A stretch of 5,576 nucleotides of DNA from Promethearchaeota archaeon (GTDB taxonomy: Archaea; Asgardarchaeota; Lokiarchaeia; Sigyniarchaeales; SOKP01): positions 1 to 5,576 of the forward strand of contig JAUWHL010000014.1 of assembly GCA_030605895.1 (NCBI GenBank), in the 5' to 3' direction. Of this stretch, positions 5,536 to 5,576 are shown in pieces (the stretch's first letter is position 1; each line of letters opens with the position of its first letter). The notes beneath the pieces were generated by a model that was not told where the DNA came from, did no database searches, and saw only the letters and a list, made by a program, of their open reading frames with translations. Both the position numbers and the translations under genes were made by a program.

Positions 5536-5576
5536 TATAATTATAATCTTTTGATATTAAATAAAAAGAACTAAAA

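Noticed and set aside
5062..5549. Word ATAATTATAATC at 5062-5073 and again at 5537-5548
   Set aside because: A 12-base match made almost only of A and T is expected by chance in these spacers, and the two copies sit at different positions relative to the genes.
4479..5576. CRISPR array, tRNA gene or mobile-element ends in the A/T-rich spacers
   Set aside because: There are no regularly spaced repeats, no cloverleaf-like G/C-rich segments and no paired terminal repeats flanking a transposase.

Overview
The window is archaeal. It carries rpoH, a subunit of archaeal RNA polymerase that bacteria lack, followed directly by a complete single-chain archaeal/eukaryotic-type RNA polymerase subunit B (rpoB, 1123 aa). 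Base composition is strongly A+T-rich, especially between genes, and coding regions favour AGA for Arg and A/T-ending codons. The unsplit RpoB argues against most methanogens and halophiles, where the B subunit is split into B' and B''. A low-GC Asgard-type (Loki-like) archaeon is my best guess, but this rests on impression only; Thermoplasmata-like or other lineages are not excluded.

Layout. 57-689 (+) encodes an RsmC/MJ0882-like class I methyltransferase, probably acting on rRNA. 690-791 is a spacer with a good hairpin followed by a T-run (likely terminator) and then A/T-rich promoter-like DNA. 792-1061 (+) is rpoH and 1107-4478 (+) is rpoB, 45 bp apart and probably one transcript. 4479-4622 is a convergent intergenic region with back-to-back poly-T and poly-A runs that look like a two-way terminator. 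4623-5063 (-) and 5255-5455 (-) encode two small hydrophobic proteins of unknown function with about four and two predicted membrane helices. Their upstream regions each hold a TATA-like element next to an A/T inverted repeat. No gene-free stretch exceeds about 190 bp.

How the genes work together. RpoH and RpoB are core RNA polymerase subunits; RpoB supplies half of the active centre and RpoH builds the lower jaw. The methyltransferase is an informational-type neighbour that probably acts in ribosome maturation. The membrane proteins are convergent and have no visible functional link to the polymerase genes.

Odd points: rpoB is not followed by rpoA1/rpoA2 as in the usual archaeal operon. Both polymerase genes appear to start at non-ATG codons, and no gene has a recognisable Shine-Dalgarno sequence. 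The rpoH-rpoB spacer holds three out-of-use ATGs just before the TTG start of rpoB. I found no mobile element, CRISPR array, tRNA or rRNA gene, and no convincing novel multi-gene system.
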